Shown: piece after piece, positions 35,127-43,805 of the stretch
How the letters are laid out: every line of letters starts with the position of its first letter
Numbering within the stretch: the first letter of the stretch is position 1
From: Pseudomonadales bacterium
GTDB lineage: Bacteria > Pseudomonadota > Gammaproteobacteria > Pseudomonadales > Azotimanducaceae
Assembly (NCBI GenBank): GCA_022448085.1
Contig: JAKUTH010000013.1
Coordinates: 1 to 53,112, forward strand
Reading direction: 5' to 3'
DNA: 53,112 bases
Position numbers and translations under genes: made by a program
Notes under the pieces: generated by a model
Database searches by the model: none
Seen by the model: the letters and a program-made list of their open reading frames with translations, nothing else
What the model was told of the DNA's origin: nothing

Positions 35127-36311
35127 CTAATCCGGTAAGCCCAAAACCCTTTTAGCGATAATGTTGCGCTGAATCTCATTACTACCGCTATAGATAGACG
35201 CGGCGCGGTTGGAAAGCCAGCCCCTGGTATCCATGAGACTGCGCCCTGTGAACTCGTCTCCTGTCCACCCCAATCCTTGAGTTCCCCGTATCTCCACAAA
35301 CAGGGACGACCTTTCCTGCTGTAGTTCGGTCCCATACATTTTGAAGATGGAGGTTGCGGGTCCCGGTGTGCTGCCATCGGATGCTTCTTCAACCGTACGC
35401 CGTTGCGTCAAGTGGAATACGTGCGAGTTCATGTTGTGTAACAAAATGCGGTCGCGGAGTGCGGCATCCGCAATGCGCCCGTTTGCTTCGCCACTAAACA
35501 CTTTGGCTTCGTCTTCAAGCACGGGCCCGGTGTCTTTGACCGCACCACCGCCGACCAGCGATGCCATGCTCCCCCGCTCGTGTTGTAACAGACGTTTCCC
35601 AACGGTCCATCCTTTGTTGAGCTCACCGACAAGATCGTCTTTGCGAGCGATGGCATTGTCAAAAAACGTCTCGCAAAAAGGAGACTCACCGGAAATGAGA
35701 CGAATCGGTCTTACCGTGATGCCGTCCTGATGCATATCCATGAGCACGAAACTAATTCCCACGTGTTTGGGTACATCGGGATCGGTTCGAACGAGCGCAA
35801 AGATCCAGTCTGCGTACTGGGCACCCGAGGTCCAAATTTTTTGACCGTTGACAACAAAATGGTCGCCTTTATCTTCGGCGCGGGTGCGCAACGAAGCTAG
35901 ATCGGACCCGGCCCCTGGCTCACTGTACCCCTGACACCACGCGACTTCTCCCCGGACAATGCGGGGGATGTGTCGCGCTTTCTGCTCATCGGTTCCGTAT
36001 TCGAGCAACGTGGGTCCGATCAGGCTCACGCCCATGCCGCCGAGTGGCGCGCGCGCGTCGATCCGCCGCATTTCTTGTATCAGTGTCATGTATTGGTCGG
36101 TGTCGAGGGCCCCACCGCCGTACTCCTTGGGCCACACAGGTGCTGTCCAGCCCTTCTCTATCATGCGATCGAGCCACAGTTCCGTGTCCTCATGGTCGAT
36201 CGTGATGGTCGTCGCGCCGGTTGAAATCGGCCCCGGCCCTCGCGCGCCTGCTGGGCAGTTCTCTTCGAGCCAGGATCGGGTCTCCGCGCGAAAATCGTCA
36301 ATGTCGGCCAT
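35127..36311 (-). CDS. Acyl-CoA dehydrogenase
   Basis: 394 residues. FAD/substrate-binding segments are clear: WCQGYSEPGAGSDLASLRTRA, WTSGAQYADWIFALVRT and the C-terminal YSGSNEIQRNIIAKRVLGLP, where the Glu in NEIQR corresponds to the catalytic base of MCAD-like enzymes. It is likely to act on branched, aromatic-linked or steroid-derived acyl-CoAs, based on its similarity in pattern to FadE-type enzymes; this is inference. The ATG at 36311 has GAGGG upstream; the frame beyond it overlaps a divergent gene. It ends 89 bases upstream of the oligopeptidase start. Confidence 0.9.
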   Translation of the reverse strand: MADIDDFRAETRSWLEENCPAGARGPGPISTGATTITIDHEDTELWLDRMIEKGWTAPVWPKEYGGGALDTDQYMTLIQEMRRIDARAPLGGMGVSLIGPTLLEYGTDEQKARHIPRIVRGEVAWCQGYSEPGAGSDLASLRTRAEDKGDHFVVNGQKIWTSGAQYADWIFALVRTDPDVPKHVGISFVLMDMHQDGITVRPIRLISGESPFCETFFDNAIARKDDLVGELNKGWTVGKRLLQHERGSMASLVGGGAVKDTGPVLEDEAKVFSGEANGRIADAALRDRILLHNMNSHVFHLTQRRTVEEASDGSTPGPATSIFKMYGTELQQERSSLFVEIRGTQGLGWTGDEFTGRSLMDTRGWLSNRAASIYSGSNEIQRNIIAKRVLGLPD

Positions 36312-36405
36312 GCGTCCCTCTTTCGTGAAAACTCTTCGAGCCGGAATGGTGTGCGGCTTTTTGTTTTGGAGCAACCCCGGCATTATGACCGAAGGGAGGA
36401 AAAAG

Positions 36406-37059
36406 ATGGCACACATTGAACCCAGGCCGCGCGACGCGGTTGACGAGCTGAAAGGAATTTTCTCAGGGGCGGAAGCCGCCATGGGCTTCATACCCAACAG
36501 CATGCTGACCATGGCTCATATGCCACAATTACCCGCAGCTTTCTTTGCACTGACGTCGGTGGTTTTTGGTGGCGACCTGAAGGCGGCGATGCCGATGCTT
36601 GAACGTTCTGTCGCCGATGACCCAGATCGGTCAGATAATTTATCGGCAGATTTGGTTCAGCTCATTGCGTTTGCCGTGAGCGTTGCGGCGGGTTGTCGAT
36701 ACTGTCAAGCACACACGTCCCATCAGATGGTTGAGCGTGGTGGTGACCGAGCCAAATTGGACGCTATTTTGGAGTTTGAGACCGAGCCGGTTTTTTCTGA
36801 AAGCGAACGGACCGTCGTCGCGATCGCGATGGCTGCTGGCCAGAACCCGAATGCGTCGACGCCGGAGATGTTTGATTCTTTGAAAACGCACTTCAGCTCT
36901 CGTCAAATCGTGCAGATCGTTAGCATTATTGCGTTGTTTGGTTTCTTGAATCGATGGAACGACACAATGGCGACAGCACTGGAGCTACCGGCGACAGAAT
37001 TTGCCGCCAGCGCGTTGAACGCGGTCGATTGGTCTGTCGGCAAACACGGGAGTAATTGA
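36406..37059 (+). CDS. Carboxymuconolactone decarboxylase/AhpD-like protein
   Basis: 217 residues. The AhpD-type redox motif CRYCQAHTS (CxxC with the downstream His) lies near residue 104, within an all-helical CMD fold. Such proteins reduce peroxiredoxins or act on aromatic-pathway lactones; the CxxC-H arrangement favours a peroxidase-like role. The ATG at 36406 follows GAAGGGAGG (36391-36399); an alternative ATG at 36385 would place this site inside the gene. Its stop overlaps the start of the aldo/keto reductase gene (TGATG). Confidence 0.85.
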   Translation: MAHIEPRPRDAVDELKGIFSGAEAAMGFIPNSMLTMAHMPQLPAAFFALTSVVFGGDLKAAMPMLERSVADDPDRSDNLSADLVQLIAFAVSVAAGCRYCQAHTSHQMVERGGDRAKLDAILEFETEPVFSESERTVVAIAMAAGQNPNASTPEMFDSLKTHFSSRQIVQIVSIIALFGFLNRWNDTMATALELPATEFAASALNAVDWSVGKHGSN

Positions 37060-37994
37060 TGGAATTTCGACGATTGGGTAACAGCGGGTTATCCGTAAGT
37101 GAGATCGGTTTGGGATGCAATAATTTTGGCGGTCGGGTCGACCAATCGGGAACCAAACGCGTCGTGGATGCCGCGCTTGATCATGGCATCACCTTGTTCG
37201 ATACCGCCGATGTATACGGTGGAAGCGATTCGGAGGTGTTTCTCGGGAAGGCGCTGGGATCAAGGCGGTCCGACGTCATCATTGCCACTAAATTTGGCAT
37301 GGCGATGGGTCAAGATGCACTATCTCGAGGGGGCTCTCGCCGATACATCATGAAGGCTGTGGACGCGAGTCTTGGTCGCCTCGGCACCGACTACATTGAT
37401 CTCTACCAAATCCATTTTCCGGACCCGGCGACACCGATCGATGAAACACTTTCCGCGCTGGATGATCTTGTTCGCGCGGGCAAGGTGCGGTACGTCGGTT
37501 CGTCCAACTTCTCCAGTTGGCAGATCGCGGACGCGGATTGGACGGCCAGGAGTGAGGGTTATACCCGCTTCGTGTCGGCGCAGAATCACATGAACCTGTT
37601 TGAAAGAGCGGTGGTCCACGAAGTCATTCCCGGGTGCCGGCACTTTGGACTGGGTATGCTGCCGTATTTCCCGCTCGCGAGTGGTTTGTTGACCGGTAAA
37701 TACGTGCGTGGTGAAGCGGCGCCCGAAGGGACAAGGCTCGCAAATGCTGGCGCACGCGCTGGTCGGGCGTTATCGGATAGCAACTTTGATCGCCTTGAGG
37801 CTCTGACAAACTTCACGGCTGAGCGCTCGCACTCGCTCCTAGAGTTGGCACTCGGTTGGTTACTTTCATTTCAGGAAGTTTCCAGTGTCATTGCCGGTGC
37901 AACGCGCGAAGAGCAAATCCACAGCAACGTCGAAGGTGCTGGCATGCGGCTTGACGCGGACGAGATGCGTGAAGTCGCGACGCTCGTGCGATAG
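37059..37994 (+). CDS. Aldo/keto reductase
   Basis: 311 residues, NADPH-dependent (beta/alpha)8 reductase. The catalytic tetrad is visible: Asp and Tyr in LFDTADVYGG, Lys in ATKFGM, His in YQIHFPDP. It has the C-terminal SSVIAGATREEQI phosphate-binding segment. It starts at the ATG overlapping the stop of the AhpD-like gene and is followed 3 bases later by the SRAP gene. It probably reduces aldehydes or ketones; the substrate is not indicated. Confidence 0.9.
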   Translation: MEFRRLGNSGLSVSEIGLGCNNFGGRVDQSGTKRVVDAALDHGITLFDTADVYGGSDSEVFLGKALGSRRSDVIIATKFGMAMGQDALSRGGSRRYIMKAVDASLGRLGTDYIDLYQIHFPDPATPIDETLSALDDLVRAGKVRYVGSSNFSSWQIADADWTARSEGYTRFVSAQNHMNLFERAVVHEVIPGCRHFGLGMLPYFPLASGLLTGKYVRGEAAPEGTRLANAGARAGRALSDSNFDRLEALTNFTAERSHSLLELALGWLLSFQEVSSVIAGATREEQIHSNVEGAGMRLDADEMREVATLVR

Positions 37995-37997
37995 ACG

Positions 37998-38711
37998 ATG
38001 TGCGGACGGTTTAACGTCACGAGTGATCCGCTGGCTGAAACCTTCATGGAATGGGTGAGTGAGCCATATCCTGGGGACGACAACTTCAATACTTCGCCCA
38101 CGGCCCAAGCCTGGATCATTCGACCCGATAGCGATGGCAAGTACGAAGCCGCGAACGCGAGGTGGTGGCTAGTTCCCCACTGGTCGAGCGGACCGTCCAA
38201 CCGCTACGCGATGTTCAATGCCAAGAGTGAAACGTTAAAGAGCTCTAACGCGTTCAAGGGCCCGTTTGAACGCCGCCGCTGTGTATTGCCGGTGTCTGGA
38301 TTTTACGAGTGGACCATGCGGAACGACCGCAAGCTCCCACACTACATCCAACCACGGGACAGCTCGGCAATGTTGTTGGCGAGTCTCTGGGATCGGTGGC
38401 ACAGCAAAACGAGCGACGAGATCATCGAGAGTTTCACGGTCGTGACGACGGCGGCCTCGCCGAGGTTTGAATTTGTACACCGGCGGCAGCCGGTGATGCT
38501 GTCGAAGACAGGTGCCGTCGAGTGGATGGCAAAGGATCAAGATGCAACGGTGTTGGCCGACCTCATGTCGCCCAGACTGGCGCTCGACCTTTCAGTGATC
38601 CCTGTCTCGACATTTGTCAGTAATTCGCGTAACAACGGACCACGATGCATCGAACCGGTTGGTGATCCCATTGAACTTGGGAGCGATGGGCGCTCACGTA
38701 ACCGTAACTGA
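37998..38711 (+). CDS. yedK: SRAP (HMCES/YedK)-family DNA-protein crosslink protein
   Basis: 237 residues. The protein begins MCGRF, so Cys2 becomes the N-terminal catalytic residue that crosslinks to abasic sites in single-stranded DNA. The other active-site segments are present: FNAKSET (Asn), SGFYEW (Glu) and FVHRRQPVML (His). These proteins shield abasic sites during replication. It directly follows the aldo/keto reductase gene (3 bases) and precedes an RDD gene by 11 bases. Operon position looks incidental to function. Confidence 0.92.
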   Translation: MCGRFNVTSDPLAETFMEWVSEPYPGDDNFNTSPTAQAWIIRPDSDGKYEAANARWWLVPHWSSGPSNRYAMFNAKSETLKSSNAFKGPFERRRCVLPVSGFYEWTMRNDRKLPHYIQPRDSSAMLLASLWDRWHSKTSDEIIESFTVVTTAASPRFEFVHRRQPVMLSKTGAVEWMAKDQDATVLADLMSPRLALDLSVIPVSTFVSNSRNNGPRCIEPVGDPIELGSDGRSRNRN

Positions 38712-38722
38712 GGGGGAAGAGC

Positions 38723-39268
38723 ATGAGTGAGAACGACACCATTGCAGGCGACGACCAAAGTAACTACGAAACACCTGCCACCCCGTCTGAAGAGGCGGGC
38801 ACACCGAGCGGTCCAGAACTCGCGGGTCGAGGGAGGCGGCTGGGGGCATACATAATCGACACGATCATTGCAGGTATCGTTCTTGTGGCCGTCGCGTATT
38901 TCAACCCTGGACCACTGGGCATCACGATGCTGGACATAATGCGCGACCCCATGACGCAACAGATGTCCACAGCGGGATCGATCGCGTTCGTTATCATTTT
39001 TATGGCGATTAACAGTTACTTGCTTGTGACCAAGGGGCAGACGTTGGGCAAATTGGCGCTGGGCATCCGCATCGTCGACGCCGCGTCAAACGGTGCCGCG
39101 ACGGCGGTGAAATTATTGGGGCTCCGCTACGTCCTCGTGATGCTTGTGGCGGTCATTCCGTTCATTGGAGGCCTATTGGGGTTGATCGACTTTCTGTTTA
39201 TCTTTCGAGAAGATCGGCGCTGTGTTCACGACCTCATAGCGGGCACGAAGGTGGTTTCCAATTCGTAG
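38723..39268 (+). CDS. RDD-family membrane protein
   Basis: 181 residues. An acidic low-complexity N-terminus (about 1-33) precedes the RDD domain: GRGRRLGAYIIDTIIAG (Arg and Asp), a second helix, GQTLGKLALGIRIVD and RRCVHDLIAGTKVV at the end. RDD proteins have three or more membrane helices and unknown or varied transport functions. A second RDD gene follows 86 bases later, a probable tandem duplication with strong divergence. Confidence 0.87.
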   Translation: MSENDTIAGDDQSNYETPATPSEEAGTPSGPELAGRGRRLGAYIIDTIIAGIVLVAVAYFNPGPLGITMLDIMRDPMTQQMSTAGSIAFVIIFMAINSYLLVTKGQTLGKLALGIRIVDAASNGAATAVKLLGLRYVLVMLVAVIPFIGGLLGLIDFLFIFREDRRCVHDLIAGTKVVSNS

Positions 39269-39354
39269 CCTGTCGCACGCGGGCGTAATTCGATAATGTT
39301 CCGTCTCACGGATCGAATCGTGTGCGCGATTCGCATCGAGGGAGGATAGCTGCC

Positions 39355-39939
39355 GTGTCGACGCGCTTTGGTACCGAAGGAATTAACCCGGCTGGACGTT
39401 TTCGACGTTTGTTTGCCTCGTTATTCGATACGTTGGTGTTGATTGTGGCGTTCGTTTTTTTTGCCGTTCGCGGCGACATCGGCTACACCGACTTCATTTT
39501 CTTCCTTCCGAACGGACTTCCAATCGTTGTCGAATGGACGCTCTGGTTCACGGCCATTTTTTTTGTGATCAATGGCGTCCCCTTGTTTACTCGAGGCCAG
39601 ACCGTCGGTAAGTGGATGTTGGGTTTGCAGATTGTGGATTCTTCGAGTGGCGGTCGTCCGGCGCTAGAGAAGTTGATTCTTTACCGGTACGTCGTCTTCA
39701 TTTTGTTGGCGAATTTGGTGAGTTGGCTCTACATCCCGAATACCGTCGTCTCGGCAACTCTCCCGGTGATAGGGCAGATCACCTTAGAAGGCATTCCGTG
39801 GCCGTTCCCGGGGACCCTGCTGTGGGTGCCACTCATTGACGCTGCATTCATTTTTAGTGCGTCACGGCGTTGTCTGCACGACCGCCTCGCGGGAACGATC
39901 GTGGTCAGGAAGCGGGACGCGTGGGCACCTCAAGGTTAA
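39355..39939 (+). CDS. RDD-family membrane protein (second copy)
   Basis: 194 residues. It has the same layout as the preceding gene: PAGRFRRLFASLFDTLVLI, GQTVGKWMLGLQIVD and SRRCLHDRLAGTIVV. It carries a longer helix pair in the middle. The GTG at 39355 has GAGGGAGG (39338-39345) upstream. Its last 35 bases overlap the end of the facing fusion gene (39905-39939), a tight convergent overlap. Confidence 0.86.
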   Translation: MSTRFGTEGINPAGRFRRLFASLFDTLVLIVAFVFFAVRGDIGYTDFIFFLPNGLPIVVEWTLWFTAIFFVINGVPLFTRGQTVGKWMLGLQIVDSSSGGRPALEKLILYRYVVFILLANLVSWLYIPNTVVSATLPVIGQITLEGIPWPFPGTLLWVPLIDAAFIFSASRRCLHDRLAGTIVVRKRDAWAPQG

Positions 39940-41917
39940 GCCACCTGCGCTCGTCGCCACTCAACTTGACCGACAACGCACCGAGCGAGCTTCTGGTTTC
40001 GGACAGTTGTCGTGGTCCGATGAGTGGAAAGCACGGGAACGGCTGCTTAAGAACGTAAGCAAGGGCAATGTTGATGGGCTCGACGCCGTGTGCGGCGGCG
40101 AGTTCTACCGCTCTGTCGCGGCGTTTCCAGTTGTCGTCAGAAAACCAACAACGCTGCATCTCGGCGTCGGAGGGTTGATTACCGAAGTTGGTATCGATGT
40201 CCGACGCCAGCTGTAGCCGAACGGTGTCGGCTCGCCCCGTAAAAAAACCACGCGCTTGCGATGACCAGGGAAACAACGCGAGCTGATGGCTTTCTAGATA
40301 CGTGGCAAACGCAGGGTCACTCGCGGCGACGCAGCCAGGCCAGACGGGATCTATCATTTGGGCGAGACTGAAGTTGTTAGAGACGGCGACGAATCCCTGC
40401 AATCCATGTTGGGCGGCATAGTCGTTGGCGGCCTGGATTCGAGCTAGCGACCAGTTTGACGCACCGAAGGCACGAAAATGGCCGGCGTCGCGTTCGCGGT
40501 TGAGGACCTCGATCCATTCACCCACCTCCACGTTCGGATTGTCGCGATGGAGAAAATAGAGGTCGAGGTGATCTGTTTGAAGCCGCTCGAGGCTTTCGTT
40601 CAATTGCGCTGGCACGTGTTCTGGGTCATTGAGTGGCGTGTGAGCTCCCTTACCAATGACGACGACATCGTCTCGAAGTCCGCGGTTGTCGATCCAATGA
40701 CCCAGGAAGCGCTCCATGGCACCGCCACCGTAGATATACGCAGTATCAAAGGTGTTTCCACCCGCTTCGAAGAAGTGGTCGAACATCACGAAAGCGTGAG
40801 CAAGGTTGGGCTGATTATCGCAGCCCATGACGAGGCGAGAGACTGGCTTGTCGATACCATCCAGCTGGTCGTAGGACATGTTCGACGACTCAGCTTGCAG
40901 TGGTCGGCCGTGAACTGGATTGACTTGGCGGTCGGGTTTTTCTTGGTCGAACTCAAGGCCGATGGCGTGTCGCCATGCGTCGAGAACCCTTGCGTTGGCA
41001 AGGCTATCGCGCCAATCCATCGTCTTGGATTCGGTGAGACTTAACGAGAGACATCGATCGACTTCGTCGACTTCGTGGATATACGGGGGCTTGGCGGAGC
41101 CGGTAATGGTTTGCCTTTGGCCCCCTTGAATCAAATCAAAGGACCACTCGGTTGGACAGAGCCAGGGATGGTCAATGTGGATGTGTCCTGAACTGCCGAA
41201 GACGCTCACCGAGTTATTGAGTCCCAATTGCACCCCGGTCGTAACCTGTGCCGCGATGCCGCGTGGAAAGTGCAGCAGGGCGGAAGCGAACGCGTCGGTC
41301 CGGGTTTCGCCCAACCGCCCGTGACCACTGACTTGCTCAGGTTCTTCGCCGACAATGAGGCGCGCCATGGACACTGGATAACAACCGACATCCATAATGC
41401 CACCGCCCGCCAGGTCGTTGGCGAATAGCCGATGCTTGGCGTTGAACGGCGTGTGAAATCCAAAGCTCGCTTGAATGTGCCGAATTTCGCCGATGGCTCC
41501 ATCGCGTAAAAGCTCGATGAGCCGCTGCGTTTGGGGATGCGTCCGGTACATAAACGCTTCCATAAGAAAGGTTTCGGTGTCGGAAGCCTTTTGTACCATC
41601 GCCATGACTTGTGGGTGATTTACGGCCATGGGCTTTTCGCATAGGACGGCCTTGCCGGCTTCGAGCGCTTTGATCGTCCATTCGGCGTGCTGTGGGTGGG
41701 GCGTCGCGACGTAAAGGGCATCGACGTCGGGGTCGTCGATGAGGTCCTGGTACGATCCGTGAGCCGTTAGCTCCTCGTAGTTGCGTGCAAACTCTTCCGC
41801 GCTAGCGAGGGAGCGGCTACCGACGGCAACAAGCTCCCCGGTCTCCGAGGCTGAGACTGCGTCGGCCAGAGTCTTGGCAATGCGCCCCGTGGCGAGAATG
41901 CCCCAACGGGTTGTCAC
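39905..41917 (-). CDS. Fusion: Gfo/Idh/MocA dehydrogenase + aldo/keto reductase
   Basis: 670 residues, two enzymes in one chain. Residues about 1-330 are a Gfo/Idh/MocA oxidoreductase: N-terminal WGILATGRIA (Rossmann loop), CEKPMAVN (EKP, 94-96) and MDVGCYPVS (DxGxY). Residues about 350-665 are an aldo/keto reductase with the tetrad D391 and Y396 (DTAYIYGG), K423 (IGKGA) and H457 (FLHRDN). Both halves look intact, so the protein probably performs linked NAD(P)-dependent steps on a sugar or polyol. Similar fusions exist in other bacteria, to my knowledge. The ATG at 41917 is the family start. Confidence 0.88.
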   Translation of the reverse strand: MTTRWGILATGRIAKTLADAVSASETGELVAVGSRSLASAEEFARNYEELTAHGSYQDLIDDPDVDALYVATPHPQHAEWTIKALEAGKAVLCEKPMAVNHPQVMAMVQKASDTETFLMEAFMYRTHPQTQRLIELLRDGAIGEIRHIQASFGFHTPFNAKHRLFANDLAGGGIMDVGCYPVSMARLIVGEEPEQVSGHGRLGETRTDAFASALLHFPRGIAAQVTTGVQLGLNNSVSVFGSSGHIHIDHPWLCPTEWSFDLIQGGQRQTITGSAKPPYIHEVDEVDRCLSLSLTESKTMDWRDSLANARVLDAWRHAIGLEFDQEKPDRQVNPVHGRPLQAESSNMSYDQLDGIDKPVSRLVMGCDNQPNLAHAFVMFDHFFEAGGNTFDTAYIYGGGAMERFLGHWIDNRGLRDDVVVIGKGAHTPLNDPEHVPAQLNESLERLQTDHLDLYFLHRDNPNVEVGEWIEVLNRERDAGHFRAFGASNWSLARIQAANDYAAQHGLQGFVAVSNNFSLAQMIDPVWPGCVAASDPAFATYLESHQLALFPWSSQARGFFTGRADTVRLQLASDIDTNFGNQPSDAEMQRCWFSDDNWKRRDRAVELAAAHGVEPINIALAYVLKQPFPCFPLIGPRQLSETRSSLGALSVKLSGDERRWLNLEVPTRPAS

Positions 41918-41940
41918 GGTAGTGGCACGCCAGCGGCCTG

Positions 41941-42756
41941 CTAATTACTAACGTTGATTTCGAATGTGGACGATTCAGGACGTGCGACCCCACGCTTCGA
42001 ACTGGTGATCGCGTCGAGCAACAAACGAATATGGGGGTGTTCGCCTAGGGTCTTTTCAACTTCGTTAACCGCATCTTCCAGCCGCAATTCACGCATAAAC
42101 AGCGTACGGAAAGCACGCCGAACCTCGGCGATGGCTTGGTCAGGATACCCGGCCCTTTCCATCCCAATCTTGTTGATCACGCGCATGCGCGCGGGATTGC
42201 CGTCGGCAATCGTGTACGGGAGGACGTCCTGAGTCGCTTTCGCCATGCCCGCGACCATGGCCGCGCGGCCGACGTGGCAAAATTGATGGACGCCGCTCAG
42301 ACCGCCTAAATTGGCGTAGTCACCGATCGTCACGTGACCTCCCAAGGAGACCTGGTGACTCAATGTAACGTGATCGCCGACAATGCAATTGTGGGCGACG
42401 TGAGATTGGGCGAGCAGCGCGCAGTCGTTGCCTAGAACGGTCTCTGAGTTCTCTTCGGTTCCGCTATGGATGGAAACGTATTCCCGGATAATGTTGCGGT
42501 GCCCGATGCGGGCATAGGTCACGGTCCCCGGGACGTATTTAAGGTCCTGCGATTGGACGCCAAGGGTGACGAAGGGAAATACATCGCAGTCCTGGCCGAT
42601 GGAGGTATGCCCATCGACCACGACGTGGGAACGAAGTGTCGTATGGTTGCCAATGGTCACGTCGGCGCCGACGGTGCAGAACGGACCGATATTGCAATCG
42701 TCCCCGAGTTTCGCGTCGGCGTGGACTTCGGCGGATTTGTGAACGTTAATGGCCAT
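41941..42756 (-). CDS. lpxA: UDP-N-acetylglucosamine acyltransferase
   Basis: 271 residues, left-handed beta-helix of hexapeptide repeats (NIGPFCTVGADVTIGNHTTL and following), then a C-terminal helical domain. It adds the 3-hydroxyacyl chain to UDP-GlcNAc, the first step of lipid A synthesis. The catalytic His of E. coli LpxA corresponds to H122 (SHVAHNC). The ATG at 42756 gives the family N-terminus; a TTG further upstream is unlikely. It stands alone: no lpxD, fabZ or lpxB is adjacent, unlike the usual cluster, so it could be a second copy or a relocated gene. Confidence 0.92.
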   Translation of the reverse strand: MAINVHKSAEVHADAKLGDDCNIGPFCTVGADVTIGNHTTLRSHVVVDGHTSIGQDCDVFPFVTLGVQSQDLKYVPGTVTYARIGHRNIIREYVSIHSGTEENSETVLGNDCALLAQSHVAHNCIVGDHVTLSHQVSLGGHVTIGDYANLGGLSGVHQFCHVGRAAMVAGMAKATQDVLPYTIADGNPARMRVINKIGMERAGYPDQAIAEVRRAFRTLFMRELRLEDAVNEVEKTLGEHPHIRLLLDAITSSKRGVARPESSTFEINVSN

Positions 42757-42882
42757 ACGACAAGGGGTTAACCAATCATCTAGTCGCACCCCAATATACA
42801 ACGAAAATCAAAGAAAATGAATAAAAAATGGAGAAAGGATGAAATCTTTGTTGTGTCCTCTTGGAAGGGTGGCCTTATAGAC

Positions 42883-43791
42883 CTAGGTCATTTTATTGGC
42901 CATCGCGCGTTCGTATGGGGTCATATCCATGGCGGGATAACGCGCTGCAACGCCTTCCACCGTCTCGGGTGTCCAATATTCGTGGCCTGGGGACGGAAAA
43001 CCTAGCAGGGTACGTTCTTCGGGCGAGGCCCCTTCGATCCATTGGCGAAATTCAGGTCGTATGGCCTGGGCGGACCAACCCACGATGCCTAGCCACTTCC
43101 ACGCAGCCGGGGCGTAGGTAATAAATTGACCGATTCGGCCCGCGTCAGTTCGGAACGGCGTGCCCCGATGAAACGTCCGCATGCTGTACGCGAGCAACGA
43201 GCCAGCGGGTACCACCACGTTAATTTCGTTGTCGTACAGCTCGGCTCGATCTTCGCGCGAGTAGTGCGCGGGCCAGCGAAGTTTTTCTGGGTAGTGCGTC
43301 CAAGAACACACGGCCGTTGGCGCGTGGTCTGCCGAGACGTCGGTGTAGTAAAGCAAGTAGGCCGTTTGCCAGTACGCAGGATCGTCGGGAGGATACGCCA
43401 GTGTGTGGTTGCCGAAGTCGCAGTGCATGCCTTGGTCTCGGTCACCGGGGTGTCCCTTGCATTTGACGCTGAGGTGGGACTGTTCGCAGTAGAGGTCGTC
43501 GTGCCCCATCATCTCTGCGGCAAACGCCCGCAGTTCAGGATGTAGGGTGATGTCGTTCAAGAATAAACCGGTGTAAGGAAATTGCATCGGACCTTGACCG
43601 TGGATGCGGCCACTCTCCCAGCCCTCGGGTTTCGGGAGGCTCGGATCGTCGCAGTACTCGACCCACCCAGGCAGGGTGTGGGTTAGATCTGAACGGGCAC
43701 CCTCCAGCTCCTCGGCGGTGAGAAAATTCTCCACGATCACGAAACCGTGGTCTCGGTAGTGATCGATGTGTGCCTGCTGAAAACGCGTCAC
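42883..43791 (-). CDS. Phytanoyl-CoA dioxygenase (PhyH) family protein
   Basis: 302 residues, Fe(II)/2-oxoglutarate dioxygenase fold. The facial triad is visible as H and D in MHCDFGNHTL and the distal His in FHRGTPFRTD, with the nearby Arg for 2-oxoglutarate. It begins HYRDHGFVIVENFLTAEE, typical of PhyH. It hydroxylates a hydrophobic substrate, possibly a branched acyl-CoA. It lies downstream of the alpha/beta hydrolase gene by 14 bases on the same strand. Substrate unknown. Confidence 0.87.
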   Translation of the reverse strand: MTRFQQAHIDHYRDHGFVIVENFLTAEELEGARSDLTHTLPGWVEYCDDPSLPKPEGWESGRIHGQGPMQFPYTGLFLNDITLHPELRAFAAEMMGHDDLYCEQSHLSVKCKGHPGDRDQGMHCDFGNHTLAYPPDDPAYWQTAYLLYYTDVSADHAPTAVCSWTHYPEKLRWPAHYSREDRAELYDNEINVVVPAGSLLAYSMRTFHRGTPFRTDAGRIGQFITYAPAAWKWLGIVGWSAQAIRPEFRQWIEGASPEERTLLGFPSPGHEYWTPETVEGVAARYPAMDMTPYERAMANKMT

Positions 43792-43805
43792 ATTAAGGAC
43801 TTAAA

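Noticed and set aside
35959-36405. N-terminal extension of the AhpD-like gene
   Set aside because: It is antisense to the acyl-CoA dehydrogenase; the ribosome site and family N-terminus are at 36406.
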